Origin: Chlamydiae bacterium CG10_big_fil_rev_8_21_14_0_10_35_9
GTDB taxonomy: Bacteria > Chlamydiota > Chlamydiia > Chlamydiales > SM23-39
Reading direction: 5' to 3'
DNA length: 55,753 nucleotides
Assembly (NCBI GenBank): GCA_002773835.1
Contig: PFAC01000037.1
Span: forward strand, 1 to 55,753
In this document: positions 1-8,509 of the stretch, in pieces
Numbering within the stretch: the first letter of the stretch is position 1
Layout: each line of letters begins with the position of its first letter
The notes under the pieces: generated by a model
Databases searched by the model: none
What the model saw: only the letters and a program-made list of their open reading frames with translations
What the model was told of the DNA's origin: nothing
Position numbers and translations under genes: made by a program

Positions 1-1
1 A

Positions 2-598
2 ATACAAAAAATTTATGGAAAAACAGCGTCTGTTATTTACCCTCCTGTAAATACCGAGTATTTTTCTTTCTGCTCAAAGAAAGAAAATTACTATGTGACT
101 GCCTCGAGGTTTGTCCCTTATAAGAAAATTGACATGATTGTCGAAGCATTTACCAAGATGCCTCATTTAAAACTTATTGTTATCGGAGATGGCCCAGATA
201 GAAAAAAAATTGAAAGAAAAGCTGGCAAAAATGTGGAGCTACTAGGTCAATTATCAGATTTAGAGCTTAAACAATATTTACAAAAAGCAAGAGCATTTGT
301 GTTTGCAGCTATCGAAGATTTTGGGATTCTTCCGTTAGAAGCACAAAGCTGCGGAACTCCTGTGATTGCCTTGAAAAAAGGAGGGGTAAAAGAAACCGTA
401 GTTGAAAATGTAACGGGTATTTTTTTCGAAGAGCAAAATATAGAAAGCTTAATACAAGCGGTTCATAAGTTTGAAAAAAAACAAGACATTTTTGATTTGA
501 ACAAAATAAGAGAGCATGCAAAAGGATTTTGTGTTGACCGTTTTAAAAGAGAAATGGAAGAATTCGTTTTACAAAAATATTTTGAATTTTCTACATAA
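2..598 (+). CDS. Glycosyltransferase family 1 (GT4-like), 3' part only
   Basis: Likely transfers a nucleotide-activated sugar onto a surface glycan. The reading frame is open from base 2 with no stop, so the gene begins outside the window. A GTG at 95 is not the true start, because the residues before it (VIYPPVNTEYF, then YYVTASRFVPYKK) match the hinge region typical of GT1/GT4 enzymes. The C-terminal Rossmann half is visible: VIGDGPDRKKIE, then the donor-binding stretch FGILPLEAQSCGTPVIA, which holds the family E-x7-E-like site. It lies 2 nt before the guanylyltransferase gene, so the two are probably co-transcribed. The exact donor and acceptor cannot be told. This family is common in O-antigen and capsule clusters. 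Confidence 0.9.
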   Translation: MQKIYGKTASVIYPPVNTEYFSFCSKKENYYVTASRFVPYKKIDMIVEAFTKMPHLKLIVIGDGPDRKKIERKAGKNVELLGQLSDLELKQYLQKARAFVFAAIEDFGILPLEAQSCGTPVIALKKGGVKETVVENVTGIFFEEQNIESLIQAVHKFEKKQDIFDLNKIREHAKGFCVDRFKREMEEFVLQKYFEFST

Positions 599-600
599 TC

Positions 601-1647
601 ATGAAGCTTATTATTTTAGCAGGTGGCAAAGGAAAAAGGCTTTGGCCTTTTTCAAAAGATACTTTCCCCAAACAGTTTTTAAAATTTGAAGAAGATGGTT
701 CACTTTTACAAAAAACCATCCAACGCTTTTCTTCCATTTTATCTGAAAAAGACATCGTTATTTCTACAAATGAATCCTATGCCATTTTAGTTAAAAAACA
801 ACTAGGGTCACTTGCACCTCATATTGTTGTAGAGCCAGAAGGAAAGAATACAGCTCCGGCTATAGCTCTATCTGTAAAGTATATTCAAGAAAAAATGAAC
901 CTAGAGCCCAATGAGCCTATATTAGTCATCCCTTCAGATCATTTTATTGAGCCTGAAGAGGTTTTTTTATCTTATTTGTTTAAAGTAAGTAATTCACCGG
1001 CAAGTAAAGATTGCCTAATAACATTTGGCATAAAACCAACAAGACCTGAAACAGGTTATGGATATATAGAATCTGGTTCAAAAATTGACAAGTCCATTTA
1101 CCAAGTAGAGCGATTTATTGAAAAACCCCCTTTAAAAGCAGCTAGAAAATATATTTGTGAATCTAATTTTTATTGGAATTCAGGAATGTTTTTATTTTCT
1201 TTAGCTACTTTTTCTAAAGAATTGGAAAAATATGCACCTGATATTTTTCAGCAATTTTTATCTTCGTTTGAAACTATGCAAAGTAACTTTTCCAATATGC
1301 CTTTTATTTCATTTGATTTTGCATTAATGGAAAAAACAACTAGAGCGCTAGTATGTCCTATGGATGTTAGCTGGTCTGATGTGGGTTCGTGGGACAGTGT
1401 TTATGACGTAATGCCAAAGGATTTAAACCAAAATGTAAAGATTGGTAATGTTGTGGCCATTGACACTAAAAATAGCTTAATTATTGGGAATAAAAAGCTA
1501 GTTTCTACTCTGGGACTTAAAGACATTATTTTTATAGAAACTGATGATGCTATTTTTCTATCTAAGAAAGGCAAGTCACAAGAAGTCAAAAAGTTAGTCA
1601 ACAAGTTATCCAATCTAGATCTATCTAATGTAAAATTAAAATTTTAA
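601..1647 (+). CDS. manC: Mannose-1-phosphate guanylyltransferase (ManC-type, GMP domain only)
   Basis: Makes GDP-mannose from mannose-1-phosphate and GTP in the cytoplasm, feeding polysaccharide synthesis. The 348-residue product has the N-terminal nucleotidyltransferase signature LAGGKGKRLWPFS, the FPKQFLKF motif, VIPSDHFI, the sugar-binding FIEKPP, and the family-typical NFYWNSGMFLF and SWSDVGSWDS. It is about 120 residues shorter than bifunctional ManC/AlgA enzymes, so the C-terminal phosphomannose isomerase domain is absent and isomerase activity must come from elsewhere. It starts 2 nt after the preceding glycosyltransferase. GDP-mannose is a common precursor of mannose, fucose and perosamine in O-antigens. 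Confidence 0.93.
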   Translation: MKLIILAGGKGKRLWPFSKDTFPKQFLKFEEDGSLLQKTIQRFSSILSEKDIVISTNESYAILVKKQLGSLAPHIVVEPEGKNTAPAIALSVKYIQEKMNLEPNEPILVIPSDHFIEPEEVFLSYLFKVSNSPASKDCLITFGIKPTRPETGYGYIESGSKIDKSIYQVERFIEKPPLKAARKYICESNFYWNSGMFLFSLATFSKELEKYAPDIFQQFLSSFETMQSNFSNMPFISFDFALMEKTTRALVCPMDVSWSDVGSWDSVYDVMPKDLNQNVKIGNVVAIDTKNSLIIGNKKLVSTLGLKDIIFIETDDAIFLSKKGKSQEVKKLVNKLSNLDLSNVKLKF

Positions 1648-1709
1648 AAAGCTAGATTTTTATTTTCAGACATGGCAAAAGATTTCCTTTTTTAAAAGGA
1701 GCTTTACTG

Positions 1710-2172
1710 TTGAAAAATAAATTAATTGGCATTTTTTTATTATTAGCAATCTCCCGTCTTTCTTCAAAAAAGTTGCCAGCACCTTATGATACATTAAAAG
1801 AATTGAAGCCATTTCTAAATCATGGTTGGCATCAAGATGTGCCTCAGCCATATCAATTAATAGATCAATACCAAATAAAAATAATTGTGGAAATAGGTGC
1901 GTGGCTTGGGCTATCTACTATGGATTTGGCTCAATACCTTCCAGAAGACGGCGTGATTTATATCATTGATCATTGGCTTGGTTCTAGTGAACATCAACCG
2001 AATCAAAATGCACAGTACCCATGCCTTCCGTATCGTTATGAATAATTTCTTTCTTTTGTTACAGAACATGGAATTTTATATGGTGATGACTGGTTGTGTT
2101 CGAGATGCAGTTAACAGGTTTGCTTCAGAAAATAATTTAGAAGTAATTAGTAGTAGAAATTTTTGGAGGTAA
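1710..2172 (+). pseudogene. Degraded class I SAM methyltransferase
   Basis: An open frame from TTG 1710 (AAGGAG-like site just upstream, hydrophobic N-terminus) carries the start of a methyltransferase of the Methyltransf_24 kind: IIVEIGAWLGLSTMDLAQYL is motif I, followed by VIYIIDHWLG. It stops at 2045 before the rest of the fold. Pieces of the missing C-terminus follow in other frames: LYGDDWLC in one frame near 2075-2100 and VRDAVNRFASENNLEV...RNFWR in another, ending at 2172. An internal deletion plus at least one frameshift explains this. Residues between the SAM-binding half and the tail are gone, so the enzyme is very probably dead. It sits inside the surface-glycan cluster and could once have methylated a sugar. 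Confidence 0.75.
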
Positions 2173-2177
2173 ACAAA

Positions 2178-3224
2178 ATGAACAAGCAATTTTTTAGTTT
2201 GTTTTTCTTTATTTTAAGCTGTTTTGCACATAATACCGAATGGATTGATGAGCAAATTAAAGAAGATTTAGAATATCTTTCAGCTCATCCGATTAATTCA
2301 ATCGATTTAGAGAGGTGGTTTGAAATATTATCTATACAGGGTGGGCAAGCGCTTTATTGCAAAATTCGAAATCATAATGTGACCTGGAAAAAAACCTCAC
2401 GATCTGATGATTGGAGAAACGCTCATGTTTTTAGTTTTATTGCTGCCTTGAATGCTAAATATTCTTTGCCTGATGTTGATTTTATTCTTTTAACTGAAGA
2501 TGGAATATCAGCCCATCTAGAAATGCCAATTTTTGCTTTTTCTAAAAGTTCTGCAGCAGACAATACTGCGCTTTTTCCTGACTTTGATGTGCTTTGGGAA
2601 ATTAGTGATATGAGTAGAGAATGGATTAGCAAAAGTATAAAATGGTCTAAGCAGTATCCATGGGAAGTAAAAAAGGCTTGTGCTTTTTTTAGGGGCGCTT
2701 CTACCGGAATATTTGACCCAAATCAATTTGACTTTGCAAATGATCGAGTACGTGCAGTAATATTTAGCCATAAACACCCGCATCTTGCAGATGTAGCGTT
2801 TAATGTTGTTTTTCAACCAGAACTAATGAATTTTCTAAATTCTATTAGAAGTTGTGTTGCTGGTGCCGCTATTTATGATCATTATAAGTATAAATATTTA
2901 TTAGATATTGATGGCAACTATTCTACTTCTACCAGATGTCGTTGGATTTTGCTTTCTAACTCTACTTTAGTTAAGGTGATGTCTCAAAAAAGCCAGTGGT
3001 ACTACAAAGCATTAGAGCCTTGGGTTCATTTTGTCCCTGTTGAGCAGGACCTTGCAGATTTGGAAAAACATCTTAACTTTTTAATTTCTAATGATACCCT
3101 TGCCAAAGAAATAGCTGATCAAGGGCAGGAATTAGGTAAAGCCATTTTTTCAAAGGATATGGTAGAGTTGTATGTTATTCGTTTGCTAGAAGCATATTCC
3201 AAATATATTAATCTAAATCATTAG
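2178..3224 (+). CDS. Glycosyltransferase family 90 (CAP10-like) protein
   Basis: Probably a glycosyltransferase that modifies a surface polysaccharide or lipooligosaccharide. The start at ATG 2178 is chosen because GGAGG stands at 2165-2169; a TTG at 2163 would overlap that site. The first 20 residues look like a signal peptide (KQFFSLFFFILSCFA). CAP10/GT90 hallmarks follow: ACAFFRGASTG, NDRVRAV, and near residue 240 YKYLLDIDGN followed by CRWILLSNSTLVKV, then ALEPWVHFVPV. GT90 members in bacterial LPS loci are annotated as LPS-modifying enzymes, and eukaryotic homologues are xylosyl- or glucosyltransferases. It is 348 residues long and converges on the next gene with a 4-nt overlap. Donor unknown. 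Confidence 0.82.
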   Translation: MNKQFFSLFFFILSCFAHNTEWIDEQIKEDLEYLSAHPINSIDLERWFEILSIQGGQALYCKIRNHNVTWKKTSRSDDWRNAHVFSFIAALNAKYSLPDVDFILLTEDGISAHLEMPIFAFSKSSAADNTALFPDFDVLWEISDMSREWISKSIKWSKQYPWEVKKACAFFRGASTGIFDPNQFDFANDRVRAVIFSHKHPHLADVAFNVVFQPELMNFLNSIRSCVAGAAIYDHYKYKYLLDIDGNYSTSTRCRWILLSNSTLVKVMSQKSQWYYKALEPWVHFVPVEQDLADLEKHLNFLISNDTLAKEIADQGQELGKAIFSKDMVELYVIRLLEAYSKYINLNH

Positions 3225-4447
3225 TTATAAAATTTTTTGTTCTGAGCATGATCAGAACAAAATGCTGGTGCAGTTTGTCTACCTAACAATAGGGAAGCCA
3301 AAAACCAGTAAAATGCCATAACAGGAATAAACTGCATAGCTCCATCTGATAGCGAAATAATTAAATAAATGCCTAATCCTAAAGCAACGGATTTGGAAAA
3401 CAAATCTTTTTTTCTTTGCATTTTATAAAGAAGTATTGGTCCAGTTATCGCTATTAAAAAGGTTAAAAGGCCAAAGTAGCCAAAACTATTTAAGATCCCT
3501 AAATAAACGATTTCGGTAATGGCATAAAATGGAGATGCAGCAAACAAGCCAGATGTCACAATGGCTTCAAATTGATTAATTCGGCTGCCTAAAGTTAAAT
3601 CAAAAAGAAATAGCAACGAAACATTGATGGATTTTAGTAAAAAAACAATCAAAAAAACGATACTGAAAAGAATGATTGTTATTTTAAAATAGTTGGATAT
3701 TTTTTTTCTTTGTAGAAAAAATAAATCGATAAACTCATGAATAATAAGTCCAATCCAGACAGTTCTTGAGATAGTGAGTACAAGGGCTAGCTTTGTGATA
3801 TTTCTTTTAAAAAAGTTTTTTTCAAAGTACTGATAAAGGGGCAAAAGCATTAATATGCATATGCCAAAAATATTTCCATTATTATAAGTAGAAATGAGTT
3901 TGGATATAGAACCTCTAGAAATACACTTATCTTCAAACCCCATTGAGTCACCTAAATTCATTGTGAGCAATGGAATAGCAAAAAACTTACCTGTGACAAT
4001 TTTATAAAAAAATAAAAAAATTCCATAAACGGATAAGAAAAATATCCCCTTTTTTAAAATTTTGCCAAAAAATTGCAGATCCAACTTTGAGAGGTACTCT
4101 GATAAAATTAAAAAGAAAATGACAGGGAGAATAAAAAAGCTAATAAAAAAAGAAATAGCAAAGCCGTAACTTTTAATCCCATTTAATGCAAAATTCATTA
4201 GGCTTACCATTTGAAATGGCAGCAGTAAAATAAATGCATAAAAATGCATTTTAGAAATTTTAAAAAGATCTCTAGAAATTAAAGTAAGACTTGTTAAACC
4301 TAAAAAGAGATATCCCCAAGTAATTGGTATACTGCCTAATTTTACTCCTCCTTTAGGAAAGATGAGTAAAAAACAGCTGAAGAAAAAGAAAGATATTCTT
4401 AAAAATTGGGGACTTGTAAAGGACTTGGGTATTCGAAAAACAATCAC
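3221..4447 (-). CDS. Polytopic membrane protein, O-antigen polymerase/ligase-like
   Basis: A 408-residue, very hydrophobic protein with about ten to twelve predicted membrane segments. The arrangement matches the O-antigen ligase/polymerase (Wzy/WaaL) superfamily: a central SYNNGNIFGICILMLLPLY stretch, TISRTVWIGL with its conserved arginine, and a late loop TLGSRINQFEAI where a conserved arginine usually occurs. Such proteins polymerise O-units or attach glycans to lipid A-core in the inner membrane. Sequence conservation in this family is poor, so the call rests on topology, these motifs and the neighbouring sugar genes. It starts 3 nt after the topA stop and could be transcribed with it. 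Confidence 0.6.
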   Translation of the reverse strand: MIVFRIPKSFTSPQFLRISFFFFSCFLLIFPKGGVKLGSIPITWGYLFLGLTSLTLISRDLFKISKMHFYAFILLLPFQMVSLMNFALNGIKSYGFAISFFISFFILPVIFFLILSEYLSKLDLQFFGKILKKGIFFLSVYGIFLFFYKIVTGKFFAIPLLTMNLGDSMGFEDKCISRGSISKLISTYNNGNIFGICILMLLPLYQYFEKNFFKRNITKLALVLTISRTVWIGLIIHEFIDLFFLQRKKISNYFKITIILFSIVFLIVFLLKSINVSLLFLFDLTLGSRINQFEAIVTSGLFAASPFYAITEIVYLGILNSFGYFGLLTFLIAITGPILLYKMQRKKDLFSKSVALGLGIYLIISLSDGAMQFIPVMAFYWFLASLLLGRQTAPAFCSDHAQNKKFYN

Positions 4448-4450
4448 AAG

Positions 4451-6955
4451 TTACTTTATATGAGGCTTAATAATTCCCGCTAATTTCATCATGTCTATAG
4501 GTTCTTTAGATCCAAAAACTTTTGCGAGTTTATCATCAGGGACAATATTCCTTTTATTGTTAGGATCTTGGCAATTATGAGACTTAATGTATTCCCACAT
4601 CTTTTTTATAATATCTCCCCTTGTTAGTTCTTTAGCTCCAACTACATCAGCAAGTTCTTTACTTAACTGAAGGAGCTTTCCTTTTTTCCCTGTAGAGGAC
4701 TTACCTCTTTTAGGTTTTTTATAGGGAGTTTTAGGGTGGTCTTTATATTTGGAACTTAAATCATTTAAATCATTTACAATCACATCACAATCAGGGAAAT
4801 TTGAGCATGAATAAAAAGTTTTCCCATATCGTGATTTGCGAGAAACAATTTTTCCATCACAGCCAATGGCAGGACAATCAGGCATGTCTTGCATGTTTTC
4901 TACTTTCTCCCCTTTTTTAGGGATATTTACAATACCTGAACAGTCTGGATAACGGCTACAGCCTAAAAAAGGACCGAATTTTCCATGTCTTAGTTGCATG
5001 TCAGAGCCACAAATAGGGCATTTTTGATCCCAATCAAAATCTTCAGCATAATCTTCTTTTTTAAAATTAAGAGCTTCAATAGGGGCTGTAAAGTCACAGT
5101 CAGGATAATTACTACATCCATAAAAGTATTTATTACGAGACCAGACCTTTTGCAATTTATGACCACATTTTGGGCAGTCGATATCTGTCATTAATTTAGG
5201 AACAGTAGCTTCTTTTTCAGCCTTTTCAACCATTGGCTCAAAATCTTTCCAAAAGTCTCTTAGCAGCTCTTTCCAGTCTTTTTCATCTTCTGCGATCATT
5301 TCTAGCTGATCTTCCATAGAAGCTGTAAAACCGACGTCCATTATCGTTTTAAAGTTTTCTTCTAGCATCTGAGCAATGACTTGCCCGAGCTCTGTTGGTT
5401 TTAAAGCTTGATTTTCTTTGACCGTATATTCCCTACTTTGAATTTTATTCATAATCGTTGCGTAGGTCGAAGGTCTTCCAATGCCAGACTTTTCCAATTC
5501 TTTTACTAAGGAGGCTTCTGTAAACCTTGGTGGTGGCTTTGTGTAACTTTGCTGCGTGGTTACTTTTTCCAATTCAAGTTTCTGTCCTTCTTCTATTTCA
5601 GGAAGCGGTGCCCCTTCAATAATTGCTTCAGCATCGTCTTTGTCGAATTTTTCTTGATACGCAGCTAGAAATCCTTGGAACTTTAAAATAGAGCCATTGG
5701 CCCTTAAAATAATATTATCGCAGGTAACATCGACGGAAACTGTATCATAAACTGCCGGATTCATTTGAGATGCTACAAATCTTCTCCAAATCAGAAGGTA
5801 AAGCTTATATTGATCCTCATTTAAATAAGGTTTGATAAGCTCAGGTGGGTGGTCTAAGTTAGTAGGTCTGATAGCTTCATGCGCTTCTTGAGCAGATTTT
5901 TTACTGGTATATTGTTTGGGTTTTTCAGGTAAAAAATCTTTTCCATAAGTAGATTTAATATGCTCTCTTGCAGAAGAAATAGCTTCACCTGCTACTTGAA
6001 CTGAGTCAGTTCTCATGTAAGTGATAAGACCTTCTGTTCCTTCTTTGCCCATATCTATACCTTCATAAAGGCTTTGAGCTATGCTCATGGTTCTTGCAAC
6101 AGCAAAACCATAGTGTCTTGAAGCTTCTTGCTGCAAAGTAGAAGTAATAAAGGGAGGGACGGGATTTCTTTTCTTTTCTTTTCTTTCAATCTCAGAGATA
6201 GCAAATGGATTGCTTTCCAATCGCTTTTTTAGGCCTGTAGCCGTTTTTTCATCAGGAATAAGAAAAACATTTTTTTGCTCTCCTTTTTCTTTTTCTACTT
6301 TTTTGCCATCAACATTAATAACAGTTGCTTCAAAAGATTTTTCAGTATCCTCAGGATGAAGAGTGGCTTTAACAGTCCAAAATTCAACAGGTTTAAAAGC
6401 ATTAATTTCTTTTTCTCTATCAACAACCAGTTTTAATGCAACTGACTGAACTCTCCCAGCAGATGTTCCATTTTTACCCCTTTTAACTTTCCTAGTTAAA
6501 ATAGGAGATATTTTATACCCCACCATTCTGTCTAAAAGTCGCCTTGCTTGCTGAGCATTCACAAGATTTTGGTTAATTTCTCTTGGGTTCTCTAAAGCAT
6601 CTTGTACCGCTTTTTTAGTAATAGAGTGGAACACCATCCGTTTAATATTAGCATTTTTGGGTAGAATAGAAGCTATATGCCAAGCTATGGCTTCCCCTTC
6701 TCTATCAGGGTCAGGAGAGAGGTAAATCGTGTCTACTTTTTTAGCGGCATCCTTTAGCTTTTTGATGACATCTTTTTTGTCTGGCATGGTGACATAGGTC
6801 GGCTCGAAATCATGCTCAATATCAATTCCAAAATCTTTTTGTGGAAGATCGCGTATATGTCCTAATGAAGACTCAAATAAAAATTTAGAACCCAAAAATT
6901 TTTTTAGGGTTTTAATTTTCGTAGGAGACTCAACTATAATTAAGGCTTTTCCCAT
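4451..6955 (-). CDS. topA: DNA topoisomerase I with C-terminal SWIB domain
   Basis: Relaxes negative supercoils by single-strand passage. The 834-residue product begins with the Toprim domain (ALIIVESPTK, then DPDREGEAIAWH near residue 95). The catalytic tyrosine is Tyr313 in LITYMRTDS. Three C4 zinc ribbons follow at roughly residues 590-715 (CPKCG...CSNYPDC, CPICG...CSRYPDC, CPAIGC...CSNFPDC). The last 80 residues form a SWIB/MDM2-like domain (KELADVVGAKELTRGDIIKKMWEYIK, continuing to DKLAKVFGSKEPIDMMKL). Fusion of SWIB to TopA is a hallmark of Chlamydiae, where SWIB proteins are linked to chromatin condensation. A likely promoter lies about 60 bp upstream. Confidence 0.97.
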   Translation of the reverse strand: MGKALIIVESPTKIKTLKKFLGSKFLFESSLGHIRDLPQKDFGIDIEHDFEPTYVTMPDKKDVIKKLKDAAKKVDTIYLSPDPDREGEAIAWHIASILPKNANIKRMVFHSITKKAVQDALENPREINQNLVNAQQARRLLDRMVGYKISPILTRKVKRGKNGTSAGRVQSVALKLVVDREKEINAFKPVEFWTVKATLHPEDTEKSFEATVINVDGKKVEKEKGEQKNVFLIPDEKTATGLKKRLESNPFAISEIERKEKKRNPVPPFITSTLQQEASRHYGFAVARTMSIAQSLYEGIDMGKEGTEGLITYMRTDSVQVAGEAISSAREHIKSTYGKDFLPEKPKQYTSKKSAQEAHEAIRPTNLDHPPELIKPYLNEDQYKLYLLIWRRFVASQMNPAVYDTVSVDVTCDNIILRANGSILKFQGFLAAYQEKFDKDDAEAIIEGAPLPEIEEGQKLELEKVTTQQSYTKPPPRFTEASLVKELEKSGIGRPSTYATIMNKIQSREYTVKENQALKPTELGQVIAQMLEENFKTIMDVGFTASMEDQLEMIAEDEKDWKELLRDFWKDFEPMVEKAEKEATVPKLMTDIDCPKCGHKLQKVWSRNKYFYGCSNYPDCDFTAPIEALNFKKEDYAEDFDWDQKCPICGSDMQLRHGKFGPFLGCSRYPDCSGIVNIPKKGEKVENMQDMPDCPAIGCDGKIVSRKSRYGKTFYSCSNFPDCDVIVNDLNDLSSKYKDHPKTPYKKPKRGKSSTGKKGKLLQLSKELADVVGAKELTRGDIIKKMWEYIKSHNCQDPNNKRNIVPDDKLAKVFGSKEPIDMMKLAGIIKPHIK

Positions 6956-7013
6956 TATCTGTTTACTAACAGTTTTAGCTTGTTTGCGTCAATTTGAAGT
7001 TATAAAGCGCTTA

Positions 7014-7042
7014 ATACTAAGAAAATTATTCACTCTTGTAAA
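7014..7042 (-). promoter_or_regulatory. Putative sigma-70-type promoter of topA
   Basis: On the minus strand a TTTACA box (7042-7037) and a TAGTAT box (7019-7014) are separated by exactly 17 bp and point towards topA, whose start codon is about 50 bp downstream. Spacing is ideal and each box differs from consensus at one or two positions. No experimental support. Confidence 0.4.
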
Positions 7043-7054
7043 GAAATTAAAGTT

Positions 7055-7150
7055 TCATACTGATTTATTGGGTGGATATAACCGCTCCCCTTCTTCTTCA
7101 ATTAAGCGTCTTAAGGCATGCAGTTGTGCCCTTACTTCTTCATTTATCCC
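7055..7150 (-). pseudogene. Possible remnant of an unknown coding sequence
   Basis: Between the unknown 110-residue gene and topA, the minus strand carries an open stretch of about 31 codons that reads like real protein (NEEVRAQLHALRRLIEEEGE, then RLYPPNKSV) and ends at TGA 7057-7055. It has no start codon: TAG lies directly upstream at 7153-7151, while a neighbouring frame could continue it. This looks like the C-terminus of a decayed gene, perhaps once part of the gene at 7170-7502, but no family is recognised. Confidence 0.3.
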
Positions 7151-7169
7151 CTAAAAACTTCTCGTTCAG

Positions 7170-7502
7170 CTAGGGGGTGGAAAATTCAAGTTTTAACTTC
7201 CTGCAGTTGGCTTCAGATTTTTTTGAAACTCTTTCTAAAGCCAGTAAGCTATCTGCGGTTTTATGTATTTTAAATATGGTATCTTCGTCAATATCAGTCT
7301 CTTCATCAACTAACGGCACACACAGGAGTTCAAATAAAAGCTCCTCTTTACCATGGAGATGAAGAGGTCGGCAACAGGTAGATAATTCTTCTTGGACCTC
7401 TAAAAAATTAGCAAGTTTATCTAAAAGGTTTTTTACAGTAATTTCTTGGCCAATATAGGGTTCAATATAGGTAGAAAAATTTGTAGTAATTTGTTGAGTC
7501 AT
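7170..7502 (-). CDS. Small hypothetical protein
   Basis: No family is recognised. The start is ATG 7502 (MTQQITTNFSTYIEPYIG), because an AAGGAG site lies about 8 nt upstream; a more distant ATG would place this site inside the coding region. The 110-residue product is mostly helical and acidic in its second half (EETDIDEDTIFKIHKTADSL), with two adjacent cysteines (STCCRPLHLHGKEE) in the middle, and no membrane segment or signal peptide. It is divergent from the gene at 7575, sharing a 72-bp intergenic region. A decayed coding remnant lies just downstream. The good ribosome site and unbiased frame suggest a real gene. Confidence 0.6.
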   Translation of the reverse strand: MTQQITTNFSTYIEPYIGQEITVKNLLDKLANFLEVQEELSTCCRPLHLHGKEELLFELLCVPLVDEETDIDEDTIFKIHKTADSLLALERVSKKSEANCRKLKLEFSTP

Positions 7503-7574
7503 AAAAGTTCTCCTTAAAAAAATTAACAAGTCGTAATATTTTATGCTTGTAAATGAATTAACATTAAGAAATAT

Positions 7575-8408
7575 TTGAAAAATAATTTAAACAAGTTTTT
7601 GATTCTCAATCAAAGAGGACTTTTACCTCTCGATCATGAAGATTCAATATCATTTTTAAAGAGAGCAGACAAACTCGAGGGGCAACCTGATGTAAGAATA
7701 GAAGCCCCCTTTTCCTTAGGAACCCCCATAAATTGGCATGAGTGGGATTGGGCAAAATCTACTTTGAAAGAGCTTTTTGATGTATCCCCTGATTGGGTAA
7801 GAGGATATTATAGTAAAGAAAAACTAGCCCCATGGCATGGCGCTATGACATGGATTTTAAAAGATTTTACTTATCTTATTCAGCTCAGACCTTCTTTGAA
7901 AAAAGGAAAGTATTTAAAAATTTATGATAAGGATGAAATTTTAACGCACGAAGCAGTTCATGCAGTAAGAGCTGGGTTAAATAGCAGTAAATTTGAAGAA
8001 TTTTTTGCATACTGGACTGCAACCAGCTTGTTTAGAAAAATATTTGGCCCGTTATTTCAATCCCCTAAAGAGTCAAATATCTTTATGTTGCTACTGTCTT
8101 TACTTTTCTTAGGGCAGTTATCGCTAAACCCATTTTTATCACTTTTTTCTTTTTTACTGCCTGTAGGATATGTAAGTTTTCTTTTGTTTCGCCTTTTTTT
8201 AAGAAGAAGAAAAATAAACAAGGTATTACTGAAAATTTCTTCTCTTACTGCATCAAAAAATAAAGCAAGAGCAATATTGTTCAGATTAACTGATTTTGAA
8301 ATCGAAAATTTTTCTAAGTGGTCTCATAAGAAAATTTCTTCTTTCATAACTGAAGAAGCAAAGAAAAATCTTCGCTGGAAGGTAATTAATTTGGCTTATT
8401 TTAACTAA
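7575..8408 (+). CDS. Membrane protein with HExxH-type (HEAVH) motif, unknown function
   Basis: A 277-residue protein with a possible zinc-metallopeptidase site: ILTHEAVHAVRAGLNSSKFEEFFAY, in which HEAVH fits HExxH and the later EE could give a third ligand. Two hydrophobic segments follow (about residues 170-187 and 190-212), then a basic stretch FLRRRKINK. No ATG lies near the beginning; the start is taken as TTG 7575, since an in-frame stop occurs just upstream at 7554 and no better codon exists. No known peptidase family is recognised, so the catalytic reading is an inference from the motif alone. It probably ends at the hairpin beginning at 8415. Confidence 0.65.
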   Translation: MKNNLNKFLILNQRGLLPLDHEDSISFLKRADKLEGQPDVRIEAPFSLGTPINWHEWDWAKSTLKELFDVSPDWVRGYYSKEKLAPWHGAMTWILKDFTYLIQLRPSLKKGKYLKIYDKDEILTHEAVHAVRAGLNSSKFEEFFAYWTATSLFRKIFGPLFQSPKESNIFMLLLSLLFLGQLSLNPFLSLFSFLLPVGYVSFLLFRLFLRRRKINKVLLKISSLTASKNKARAILFRLTDFEIENFSKWSHKKISSFITEEAKKNLRWKVINLAYFN

Positions 8409-8414
8409 AAAAAT

Positions 8415-8463
8415 GTTTTTTTAAAGATGTTGTGACAAGACTTAATCTTTAAAAAAAAAACAT
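8415..8463 (+). terminator. AT-rich long hairpin, terminator-like
   Basis: Two arms of 16-17 nt, 8415-8430 and 8447-8463, are complementary (seven T against eight A, then TAAAGAT pairing with ATCTTTA), with a 16-nt loop. It lies 6 nt past the stop of the preceding gene and before the Kdo hydroxylase gene. The T-rich tract is in the stem rather than after it, so it may be a weak terminator or a processing signal. Confidence 0.5.
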
Positions 8464-8509
8464 GTTTGGATTATTAATATAACGACAAAAAATCATTAAC
8501 AAGGGTTAT

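Noticed and set aside
95..598. GTG at 95 as start of the first glycosyltransferase
   Set aside because: The frame is open back to base 2 and those residues match the family, so the gene continues outside the window.
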